DNA of 41,898 nt from JAQVWU01 sp964628455. GTDB lineage: Bacteria; Bacillota; Clostridia; Oscillospirales; CAG-272. The translations under genes were made by a program, and so were the position numbers. The notes under the pieces were generated by a model, which was not told where the DNA came from, searched no databases, and was given only the letters and a program-made list of their open reading frames with translations. Numbering within the stretch: the first letter of the stretch is position 1; each line of letters begins with the position of its first letter. This document shows positions 33,326-41,057 of this stretch, piece by piece. The stretch spans positions 1 through 41,898 of the forward strand of contig CAZVPD010000012.1 of NCBI GenBank assembly GCA_964628455.1, written 5' to 3'.

Positions 33326-34473
33326 TTATATATTGTTTGTATTGTTTTGAAAAACAATCATACCTGATATTAAAAGTATTATAATATAAATAACCAAAAC
33401 CATAACACCGTTTATGAAAATAACGCCCGTATTATTGAATAATCGGGATGCTTCGCCGTTTATTACCGATGAAACATTCAAATAAGAAAAAGGAGAAAGA
33501 TGCGCAATTCCGTCGAGCAGTCCCTGTGATGACCATAAATAAAACATAAAAATGAAAACTGCAGTGACGGAAGCGGCTGCGACTGTAGTTTTAAATAACG
33601 ATGATATAAAAAATGTCAGCGATATAACGAAAAACAGCAATAAATAAACAATCACAAAACTCAATAAAATAAATGATATGGCGGGTATCAAGGAGTCGTT
33701 GTTCCCATTGTAATAAATATACGGATAATTATACTGTAATCCGCCTTTTATTATTGTTAGGCATATATAAAGCAGGATGAAAAAACCGTAAAAAACAACG
33801 TGATCAGGACTGACGAGGTAAGGAATTTACCAAAGAATATTTTATGCTTTTTGACCGGCTGCGAAAATAATACATATGATGTTTTATTGTCGAATTCCGA
33901 CGTCAGAACATCGGCACAAATAAAAACCGCTGTTATTATAATTATAATCGCAGGATATCCCGATAACAAAATGATCGCATTATCGGCTTGTACAGAAGCC
34001 TGTTCGTTGATTTCCTCCAGATTACGGTCTGCCAAATAAGTCAAAAAAACATTCTCTTTTTTTATTTCGTCTATGCTTATGGCGCTGACTATATTAGGTT
34101 TTGACAACAATTCTATGTTTAAATTATTATATTCTATTTTATCCCGCAGCAAAGACAAACGGTCCTCCTGTTCTATATGCATATACATATTCTTCAGTAT
34201 ATTTAACATGTTTTCATTTGTTTTTATACTTTCCGAATAAAAATCATATTGCCCGGAATTTTGAATCTGTAAAACTTCTAAGTTTGAAATATCTTTTTCC
34301 AGTCCGTCAATCCTCATTTTTATTAAAGCGGCTTCATTATTGCGGATTGAGTTATCGTATGAATTCGATAAATTTAAAAAGACGAATACACATACGGCAA
34401 ACATCGCTGCAACAATCCTGTTTTTATTATTATGAAAAAATTTTTTAAATTCAAAATTAATAATTACATTCAT
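33326..34473 (-). pseudogene. ABC-2-type permease split by a frameshift
   Basis: Two pieces of one membrane protein. The first (34473-33757) has an N-terminal transmembrane helix, a large extracytoplasmic coiled region (about residues 40-165) and further helices, and stops just after residue 238. The second (33691-33326, open further upstream to about 33760) continues with four hydrophobic segments. Adding one T to the six-T run at 33780-33785 joins them in frame, giving FFILLYICLTIIKGGLQYNYPY across the joint, a plausible membrane helix. So a one-base loss, a slippage site, or a sequence error explains the break. Overlaps the ATPase gene by 17 bp, so the two are translationally coupled. Probably exports a peptide or antibiotic, but the substrate is unknown. 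Confidence 0.75.
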
Positions 34474-35170
34474 CGCTGCTGCCTCTGTATACAGACATAT
34501 AAATATCTTTTAAATTATTATGATCATCATGTGTATTTACTTCTTTTATAATGCTTCCGTTCTTTAAAAACAGAATTCTGTCGGATATCGAACCGAGTTC
34601 CGATAAAATATGAGATGATATGATAAAAGCAGACGCATATTTTGATGCGGTATATTTTATAATATGATAAAATTTATCGGCTGAAACAGGGTCCATTCCA
34701 TTTACAGGTTCATCCAACAGGAATATCCTCGGCTTTTTTATCAAACACATGCCTAAAGCAAGACGCTGTTTCATCCCGAGAGAATAAGTGGAGGTTTTGC
34801 TGTAAATCCTGTCACTTAAATCTATCATATGGATAATCGATTTAAAATCATCATCCGGTATTTTATTCAGATTCTTGATAAACATCAGGTTTTCATATCC
34901 GCTCAGGGATAAATACAATGCAGGTGTTTCGATTATGCAGGACAGTAATGATAAATATTTTTCTCTGTCAGAAAGATATGCAACACCGTCGATTTCTATA
35001 GTTCCCGCATTGATCGATATCAAACCCGACACGGCTTTCATCAATGTTGTTTTACCGCTGCCGTTCGGTCCTACAAGCGCAATTATTTCTCCGGGAGAAA
35101 CAGACGCGGATAAATGATTCAATGCCACGGTTTTTTTATATTTTTTGACCAGATTATTTATTTCAAGCAT
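34457..35170 (-). CDS. ABC transporter ATP-binding protein
   Basis: 237 residues. Walker A GPNGSGKTT (34-42), signature SLGMKQ (130-135, in place of LSGGQ), Walker B RIFLLDEP with E154, and H-loop in IISSHILSEL. The LGMKQR signature and length place it with the CcmA/BcrA-type ATPases that pair with ABC-2 permeases for drug, lantibiotic or peptide export. It overlaps the start of the permease gene downstream. The ribosome site before the ATG is very poor. Base composition is strongly AT-rich (many Ile, Lys, Asn, Tyr), unlike the flanking genes, which suggests recent transfer. Confidence 0.9.
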   Translation of the reverse strand: MLEINNLVKKYKKTVALNHLSASVSPGEIIALVGPNGSGKTTLMKAVSGLISINAGTIEIDGVAYLSDREKYLSLLSCIIETPALYLSLSGYENLMFIKNLNKIPDDDFKSIIHMIDLSDRIYSKTSTYSLGMKQRLALGMCLIKKPRIFLLDEPVNGMDPVSADKFYHIIKYTASKYASAFIISSHILSELGSISDRILFLKNGSIIKEVNTHDDHNNLKDIYMSVYRGSSDECNY

Positions 35171-35539
35171 AATATTATCAGCACATCAGGATTATACATG
35201 TATCATCATGATGTATTCCTTTCCGGTCATGACAAATAGACAATATTCATATTAATATATAATAAATATTTATTATATATAATAAAATTAATAAATTATG
35301 CATTATTTGTAAACAGTGATGGTTGTTCCGCCGGAGCTGAACACGGGGATGCGGACAAAACCGGACAGAATATCGGGCCGGAGAGGCTTAAAGGACTATG
35401 TGTATAAACAGCGTCTGAAGACTGGTTTTATATTCAATACGGCAAATATCCGTCATCCGTAACATACGGATTCGTGTGTCCGGCAATTTGAAATCCGATC
35501 CAAATTCTCTCTTAAGTGTTTTGAAAAAATTTAAATGAA
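35171..35539. other. long gap upstream of the ABC locus
   Basis: About 370 bases without a convincing gene. On the minus strand a TATAAT (35196-35191) lies 20 bases before the ATPase start, without a recognisable -35. A palindrome CATCATGATG sits close by at about 35203-35212. The part from 35225 to 35310 is almost pure A/T. From 35315 the composition returns to normal and contains the 47-codon frame listed separately. Confidence 0.5.
35319..35462 (+). pseudogene. short unassigned frame, possible gene remnant
   Basis: 47 codons from an ATG, preceded in frame by a stop at 35310-35312, with no ribosome site. The composition matches the host DNA, not the AT-rich island next to it. The translation (MVVPPELNTGMRTKPD..., then KDYVYKQRLKTGF) matches no family I know. 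It may be the remainder of a gene that stood here before the island arrived, or chance. Confidence 0.2.
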
Positions 35540-35600
35540 TAAAAACTCCCCGTGCGGTTCCGGTTTGTGATTTCCGGTCCTGCGGGGAGCTTCTGTGTTT
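35540..35600. terminator. terminator of typA; direct repeat copy 2
   Basis: Stem ACTCCCCG / CGGGGAGc with the same inner pairing as copy 1. On the minus strand it is followed by TTTTTA. It abuts the typA stop codon (35601-35603), so this is probably the original copy. Confidence 0.85.
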
Positions 35601-37442
35601 TTATTTCTTCTTGCGGTTCTGCGATTTTAAGCGCAGTTCCGTGTTTAAAATTCTTTTGCGCAGGCGGACGTTTTTCGGCGTCACTTCGATGAGTTCGTCG
35701 TCGGCGATAAATTCGATGGCTTCCTCGAGACTCATCCTTCGCGGCGTTGTCAGGCGGAGCGCTTCGTCGGCGCCGGTGGAGCGGATGGCCGTCAGCTGCT
35801 TCTTCTTGCATACGTTGACGGTGATCTCGCCCTGTTTGGGTGATTCGCCGACGATCATGCCCTCGTAAACAGGAGTCTGCGACCCGATGAAAAGCTCGCC
35901 CCTGTCCTGGGAATTATAGCAGCCGTATAAGGTCGATTCGCCGTCTTCTGAGGCGACCAGCGAGCCGGTAAAACGCACGGTCACATCCCCTTTCCAGGGA
36001 GCGTAGCCTTCGAAAATCGTATTGAGCACCCCTTCTCCGCGGGTATCGGTCAGAAATTCGCTGCGGTATCCGAAAAGGCAGCGGGACGGGATGATGTATT
36101 CGATTTTCATGCGCTGTCCGTGCAGGTCCATTTTCACAAGCTCCCCTTTGCGGGAACCCAGTTTCTCGATGACCGAGCCGGTCGAGCCTTCCGGAACGTC
36201 GATGATCACGCGCTCCATGGGCTCGCACAGTACGCCCGCGATCTCTTTCGTCAGCACTTTGGGCGTGCTGGCGCAGAATTCGTATCCCTCGCGCCGCATT
36301 GTTTCGATCAGGACGGAAAGATGCATCTCGCCCCGGCCGCACACGCAGAAGCTGTCGGTCGTCTCGCCGTCTTTGACGCGGAGGGAAACGTCGCGCAGAA
36401 GCTCCCTGTAAAGGCGTTCGCGGATCTGACGCGAGGTGACGAATTTTCCTTCCCGTCCGGCAAACGGTCCGTCGTTAACCGAGAAGGTCATTTCCATGGT
36501 CGGCTCCCCGATTTTCAGAAAGGGAAGCGGCTCGGGCGTGTTGATATCGGTCAGGGTGTCGCCGATGTTGATGTTTTCGGCACCCGAAAAACCGACGATA
36601 TCCCCTGTTTTCGCAAATTCCGCCGGTACGCGCGTCAGTCCGTCGAAGGTGTATATGGATACGACTTTTGTTTTGACGGGCGGGCGGTTGTCGTGATAAT
36701 TCACGACCATCACTTCCTGGTTCTGACGGACGGTCCCCCTGTCGACCCGGCCGATGCCGATGCGTCCGACGTAATCGTTGTAGTCAATGGAGGAAACCAG
36801 GAGCTGCAGCGGTTCCTCCGGCTCTCCCGCAGGCGCCGGTATATATTCGAGTATGATCTCGAAAAGGGACGTCAGGTCCTTTCCCTGCTCATAAGGGGAA
36901 AGCGAGGAGGTTCCGTCTCTGCCCGAACAGAAGATCATGGGCGAATTGAACTGGTCGCTTGTGGCTTCCAGTTCGAGAAGCAGCTCCAGGACTTCCTCGA
37001 CCACTTCGTCGGGACGCGCGTCCGGCCGGTCGATTTTGTTCAGCACCACGATCACGCGGTGCCCCTGTTCGAGCGCTTTTTTGAGTACAAAACGGGTCTG
37101 CGGCATCGGGCCTTCCGCGGCGTCGACCAGCAGCAGAACGCCATTCACCATTTTTAAGATGCGTTCGACTTCTCCGGAAAAATCCGCGTGGCCGGGAGTG
37201 TCGATGATATTGATCTTGACGCCGTCCGGGTGTTTTTCGTTGACATAATGGATAGCCGTGTTCTTTGCCAGAATGGTGATGCCGCGTTCCTTCTCCAGGG
37301 CGTTGCTGTCCATGACGCGTTCTTCCGTCACCTGGTTCTCGCGGTAAACGCCGCCCTGCTTCAGCATTTCGTCCACAAGTGTGGTTTTACCGTGGTCGAC
37401 ATGAGCGATAATCGCGATATTCCTTAAATCTTCTCTGATCAA
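35601..37442 (-). CDS. typA: translational GTPase TypA/BipA
   Basis: 613 residues from a TTG at 37442, which follows the ribosome site AGAGGGA. An upstream in-frame TTG at 37487 falls on the predicted transcription start and is excluded. Ribosome-bound GTPase of the EF-G family, needed for 50S assembly and growth under stress or cold. G1 AHVDHGKTT, switch region ERGITILAKNTA, G3 DTPGHADF, G4 NKIDRPDARPDEV. The C-terminal domain carries the TypA-specific DTRGEGVLNTIFEGYAPWKG. Normal length. A perfect-consensus promoter (37494-37522) drives it. Confidence 0.96.
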   Translation of the reverse strand: MIREDLRNIAIIAHVDHGKTTLVDEMLKQGGVYRENQVTEERVMDSNALEKERGITILAKNTAIHYVNEKHPDGVKINIIDTPGHADFSGEVERILKMVNGVLLLVDAAEGPMPQTRFVLKKALEQGHRVIVVLNKIDRPDARPDEVVEEVLELLLELEATSDQFNSPMIFCSGRDGTSSLSPYEQGKDLTSLFEIILEYIPAPAGEPEEPLQLLVSSIDYNDYVGRIGIGRVDRGTVRQNQEVMVVNYHDNRPPVKTKVVSIYTFDGLTRVPAEFAKTGDIVGFSGAENINIGDTLTDINTPEPLPFLKIGEPTMEMTFSVNDGPFAGREGKFVTSRQIRERLYRELLRDVSLRVKDGETTDSFCVCGRGEMHLSVLIETMRREGYEFCASTPKVLTKEIAGVLCEPMERVIIDVPEGSTGSVIEKLGSRKGELVKMDLHGQRMKIEYIIPSRCLFGYRSEFLTDTRGEGVLNTIFEGYAPWKGDVTVRFTGSLVASEDGESTLYGCYNSQDRGELFIGSQTPVYEGMIVGESPKQGEITVNVCKKKQLTAIRSTGADEALRLTTPRRMSLEEAIEFIADDELIEVTPKNVRLRKRILNTELRLKSQNRKKK

Positions 37443-37493
37443 TTTATAGTCCCTCTTTTTGAATTTAACATTTAATAATACAAACAATTAAAT

Positions 37494-37522
37494 ATTATAC
37501 CACAAAATCGGGCGTGTGTCAA
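37494..37522 (-). promoter_or_regulatory. consensus sigma-A promoter of typA
   Basis: Minus strand TTGACA (37522-37517), 17-base spacer, TATAAT (37499-37494). Perfect match; start near 37487, leader about 45 bases. Confidence 0.92.
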
Positions 37523-37614
37523 CTGCCGGCCGGCGGTTATATGTTATTATTAACAAATCGTTCAATTAAATTGAATATAATGGAATAAAATGGTGTCTGT
37601 CTGCTGCTTTTTGT

Positions 37615-39351
37615 TCAGCCGGAGGTTTCGTCCGTCTCGGGCTGCTTATGACCGATCCGAACGATTTCGGCGTAGACCGCGCAGGAATCCAGGAGTTCGC
37701 TGTGAGTTCCGAATCCGGCAAGCATCCCGTCATCCAGGACGGCGATCCGGTCCGCGTTTTTTATCGGCGCTGCGCGCTGCGACAGGATTATTTTCGTTGT
37801 CCGGGGGTATTTCTCGCGCACGGCCTCCCTGAGGCGGTAAGCGGTTTCAGTGTCGAGTGCGGAAAAGCAGTCGTCGAAAATCAGTATTTCGGGCTTGCGC
37901 GCCAGGGCGCGGGCTATCGTTATGCGCTGCCGCTGTCCGCCCGACAGATTCCTGCCGTCCTGTTCGGCCGCGGCGTAGATCCCGTTTTCTTTTTCAAAGA
38001 CGAATCCGGCCTGAGCGATGCGAAGCGCTTCCTCTATGTCGGCGTCGGTGATCTCCGGGTCACCCATGCGTATGTTTTCCGCGATGGTCCCGGGCAGCAG
38101 TTCCGGACGCTGCGGAACATAACCCGTCTTTTTGGCCAGGTCCTCTTTGGTTCTGCGGCGCACGTCGACGCCGTTTATTTCCACGGTTCCGCTGCCGGGG
38201 TCGTAAAACCTCAGGATCAGCCGCGCCGCAGTGGTTTTTCCGGAACCCGTGCCGCCGACAATACCGAGTGTGGTCCCGCGCGGTACGGAAAGACTGAGTT
38301 CGCGCAGGACGGGACTGCCCCCGTAGCCGAAGGTCACATCGCCGAACCTGACTGCGGGGGCGTCAGGGTCCTCTGCGGATGCTTCTCCGGGATCCGGTTC
38401 ACGCACCGAGGGTTCCGTTTCGAATATCCCGCTGATCCTTTCCGCCGAAGCGGAGGCGCGCGTAAATGTGACGACCAGACCGGCCGTCACAATGACCGCG
38501 GACATGATCTGCGTCATGTAATTGACAAACGCCGTCAGCTCGCCCTGCGTCATGTTTCCGCTGCCGACACGGAAACCGCCGAACCAGAGGATGGCTGCGA
38601 TACCGAGGTTCACAAGGACGTAGGTGACCGGATTGAGCAGCGCCGACAGCCGGGCGGCTCCCGCCGTCAGATCGGCGTAATCGCCTGCGGCCTGACGGAA
38701 GCGCGAGCGCTCGTATTCCTCCTTGGAAAAAGCGCGCACGACCCGGGTTCCGGTCAGATTTTCGCGCGTGATCTGCGCAGTCCTGTCGAGGGAAGCGCGA
38801 AGGCGGCGATAAAAGGGGACGGTGCGGCTCATGATGACATAGACCGCGAAAACAAGCAGCGGCGTCACCGCCAGAATAATCAGCGAAAGCCGGAAATCGA
38901 TGAACATCGCGGTGATAACGGAACCTGCCGCAATAAAAGGAGCGCGGATGACCAGCCTTATAAGCATCGCGACGGCATACTGCAGCGTGTAAGTGTCGCC
39001 GGTCAGCGACGCGGTCAGCCGGCTGGTTCCGAACCGGTCCAGTTCGGCGGCGGAAAGCGCCGTGATCTTTTTAAAAAGTTCCCGCCTCAGCACGGTCCCG
39101 TACCCCTGTGAGGCCGCGGACGCGTAATACTGGCAGACCGACGCGCAGCCGAAACCGACCATACCGAGTAAAATGAGTACAATCCCATATCTTACGATAT
39201 AATTTATGTCGCTGTTCCCGATCCCGGTGTCGATGATCCTGACCATGACCAGAGGGATCAGCAGTTCGAGCACCGCCTCCGCGAATTTGAATGCGGGACC
39301 CAGAACAAGCTCTTTTTTATAGCCTTTCAGAAACCGCCGAAGCTTCCACAT
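37615..39351 (-). CDS. ABC exporter half with degenerate ATPase site
   Basis: 578 residues from the ATG at 39351 (ribosome site CGGAGAG). An earlier in-frame start at 39417 lies on the promoter -10 box. Six membrane helices (about 15-300) are fused to a nucleotide-binding domain: Walker A GGTGSGKTT (366-374), signature LSGGQ (469-473). The Walker B catalytic Glu is D494 (ILIFDD) and the H-loop His is Q525 (ILSQR). This pattern marks the non-hydrolysing subunit of heterodimeric exporters such as TM287/288 or LmrCD, where the partner is encoded next door. Here typA follows downstream instead, so the partner is elsewhere or lost. Likely role: multidrug or lipid export. Confidence 0.92.
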   Translation of the reverse strand: MWKLRRFLKGYKKELVLGPAFKFAEAVLELLIPLVMVRIIDTGIGNSDINYIVRYGIVLILLGMVGFGCASVCQYYASAASQGYGTVLRRELFKKITALSAAELDRFGTSRLTASLTGDTYTLQYAVAMLIRLVIRAPFIAAGSVITAMFIDFRLSLIILAVTPLLVFAVYVIMSRTVPFYRRLRASLDRTAQITRENLTGTRVVRAFSKEEYERSRFRQAAGDYADLTAGAARLSALLNPVTYVLVNLGIAAILWFGGFRVGSGNMTQGELTAFVNYMTQIMSAVIVTAGLVVTFTRASASAERISGIFETEPSVREPDPGEASAEDPDAPAVRFGDVTFGYGGSPVLRELSLSVPRGTTLGIVGGTGSGKTTAARLILRFYDPGSGTVEINGVDVRRRTKEDLAKKTGYVPQRPELLPGTIAENIRMGDPEITDADIEEALRIAQAGFVFEKENGIYAAAEQDGRNLSGGQRQRITIARALARKPEILIFDDCFSALDTETAYRLREAVREKYPRTTKIILSQRAAPIKNADRIAVLDDGMLAGFGTHSELLDSCAVYAEIVRIGHKQPETDETSG

Positions 39352-39416
39352 GATTGTCTCTCCGTTATACAGAATGCATCCCGAAGTCCTCTTCGCAGAA
39401 AACTTCGGTCTGTTCA

Positions 39417-39445
39417 ATTATACATGATTTAAAAAGGTATTGCAA
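39417..39445 (-). promoter_or_regulatory. promoter of the ABC exporter half
   Basis: Minus strand TTGCAA (39445-39440), 17-base spacer, TATAAT (39422-39417). The leader carries a 7-bp hairpin CCGAAGT/ACTTCGG (about 39380-39408) before the ribosome site. Confidence 0.83.
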
Positions 39446-39525
39446 GCCGTCCGGACAAATAAGCGTCCGAAGGGAATATGACGCGATACGGATTCAGGAA
39501 GGCGCTTCCGGAATATGCCCGGCTG

Positions 39526-39554
39526 TTGCATTTTGATTTCATATGGATTATAAT
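39526..39554 (+). promoter_or_regulatory. promoter of the rRNA methyltransferase gene
   Basis: TTGCAT (39526-39531), 17-base spacer, TATAAT (39549-39554); GGAG and the ATG at 39587 follow. Confidence 0.83.
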
Positions 39555-39586
39555 AATGTTCATACAGAACAAAGGGCGGAGATCAG

Positions 39587-40933
39587 ATGACGGAAAAAAG
39601 CGCGAAGATCGCGAAGAATGATATTTTTACGGTTGAGATAACCGATATGACCAATCTCGGGGCGGGAGTCGCACGCATCGGAGATGTCGTCGTTTTTGTG
39701 AACGGCGGGGTGGACGGCGATACGTCGGTCATAAAAATAATAAAGGTCGGCCGCGATTACTGCGTCGCCAGAACGGAACGGATCCTAAACCCGTCCCCGC
39801 ACCGCACCGGCAGCGGATGTCCCGTTTCGCATCGCTGCGGAGGCTGTGTCTATCAAAGTATTTCCTACGCGCACGAACTCGACCTAAAACGCATGCGCGT
39901 CCTGTCGGCATTCCGGAAAGCCGGACTTGAACCGGAGGTCGGAGCGGTGCTCAATACCGGTGAAACAGACGGCTGGCGCAACAAGATTCAGCTTCCGGTA
40001 AGCGCCGACGGTAAAATCGGTTATTACGCCCCGCACAGCCATGAGATCATCGAATGCGCCTGCTGCCCCGTTCAGAAGCGTGAATTCGACAAAGTGATCG
40101 GGTATATCGGCAGCTATATACGGAGCAACCGGATCGGCTGCCTCAGGCATCTGTGCCTTCGCACAGGAAGCGGGGGCATCATGGTCTGTTTTGTCGCACA
40201 CCGTGAATTTCCGGAAGCGAATATGCTGGCTTCTTCACTCATGTCGCGCTTTTCCGATGTGAAAAGCGTCATCCTCAATATCAACGCCGCCGATACCAAC
40301 GTCATATTCGGCGAAAAATTTATCACACTCGCCGGGGACGATTTTATCGAAGATACGATGGCCGGCCTTCGCTTCCGCATTTCGGCCCGGTCTTTTTATC
40401 AGGTGAACCGCGGCGCGGCCGAACTCGCGTATGAAAAACTGCGCGGGATCGCAGCGCTGAGGCCGGGGGATGTCCTGTGCGATCTGTTCTGCGGAACCGG
40501 GACCATCGGATTGTCCATGATGAAAAACACGGATGCCGCGCGGCTGACCGGCGTCGAAGTGGTCGCCGAAGCCGTCGAAAACGCGCGGGTCAACGCGGAG
40601 CTGAACGGAATCGAAAATGCGGAATTTATCTGTGCCGACGCGGACAGCATCCTATCGGGCGAAAGCGCGGAAAAGGGCATGGATATCCTGGCGGAAGCCG
40701 ATATTATCGTGGTCGACCCCCCGCGCAAAGGACTGACGCCGGAACTCGTCGCCCGCATCGCCGCGGCAAATCCGCGCGGCGTCGCGTATATGTCGTGCGA
40801 TCCCGATACGCTTGCCCGCGACTGCCGCGTTTTTCTCGGCTTCGGGTATAAAACAGGCGCCGTGACCCCCGTGGACATGTTTCCCCGGACAGGCCACGTG
40901 GAGACGGTAGTATTGATAACGCGCAATATGTAG
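39587..40933 (+). CDS. rlmD: 23S rRNA m5U methyltransferase, RlmD/RumA family
   Basis: 448 residues. Methylates a uridine of 23S rRNA at C5 using SAM. An N-terminal TRAM RNA-binding domain (about 8-65) comes first. An Fe-S cluster set follows: C78, C84, C87 (CPVSHRCGGC) and C160 (CACCPVQ). The SAM site is DLFCGTGTIGLS (299-310) and the catalytic nucleophile is C404 in YMSCDPDTLARD. VDPPRKG is also diagnostic. In many Firmicutes one enzyme (RlmCD) modifies two positions, so the exact target is uncertain, and so is the symbol. Monocistronic, divergent from the ABC exporter half. The composition changes immediately after its stop codon. Confidence 0.93.
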   Translation: MTEKSAKIAKNDIFTVEITDMTNLGAGVARIGDVVVFVNGGVDGDTSVIKIIKVGRDYCVARTERILNPSPHRTGSGCPVSHRCGGCVYQSISYAHELDLKRMRVLSAFRKAGLEPEVGAVLNTGETDGWRNKIQLPVSADGKIGYYAPHSHEIIECACCPVQKREFDKVIGYIGSYIRSNRIGCLRHLCLRTGSGGIMVCFVAHREFPEANMLASSLMSRFSDVKSVILNINAADTNVIFGEKFITLAGDDFIEDTMAGLRFRISARSFYQVNRGAAELAYEKLRGIAALRPGDVLCDLFCGTGTIGLSMMKNTDAARLTGVEVVAEAVENARVNAELNGIENAEFICADADSILSGESAEKGMDILAEADIIVVDPPRKGLTPELVARIAAANPRGVAYMSCDPDTLARDCRVFLGFGYKTGAVTPVDMFPRTGHVETVVLITRNM

Positions 40934-41057
40934 CTGAAAGAGATTGTGCGGACACAATATATTGTGATTTAACTCATTTAAAGAGCAATAATTGCCTACT
41001 TATCATTGGCGATAAAACGTGATATAATTAGGCTATACTAAAACAGGAGGTGAGCTT
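40934..41057. other. junction between host gene and mobile element
   Basis: AT-richer spacer between rlmD and the recombinase. It contains a perfect 14-bp palindrome CACAATATATTGTG (40953-40966), preceded by ATTGTG (40943-40948), and the recombinase promoter. Large serine recombinase elements often have their attachment site right next to the recombinase gene, so an att core may lie here; it cannot be named without the other end. Confidence 0.4.
41000..41028 (+). promoter_or_regulatory. promoter of the recombinase gene
   Basis: TTATCA (41000-41005), 17-base spacer, TATAAT (41023-41028). A very strong ribosome site AGGAGGTGAG follows. Confidence 0.7.

Larger units (their letters stand above)
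33201..35602. other. AT-rich ABC locus between 62-bp direct repeats
   Basis: The stretch from about 33263 to 35310 is far richer in A and T than all DNA around it. It holds an ABC ATPase, a frameshifted permease and a long gap. The flanking terminator hairpins (33201-33262 and 35540-35602) are near-identical direct repeats. Removing one copy and the middle would leave argF and typA converging on a single terminator. This fits an acquired segment inserted at, or duplicating, a terminator. No transposase or integrase gene is inside. Confidence 0.6.

Noticed and set aside
37443..37487. Upstream TTG start of typA at 37487
   Set aside because: It coincides with the predicted transcription start and has no ribosome site; TTG 37442 follows AGAGGGA and gives the family length.
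37648..39111. 487-codon open frame opposite the ABC exporter
   Set aside because: It mirrors the exporter gene, has no family features and contains Arg/Gly-rich shadow sequence.
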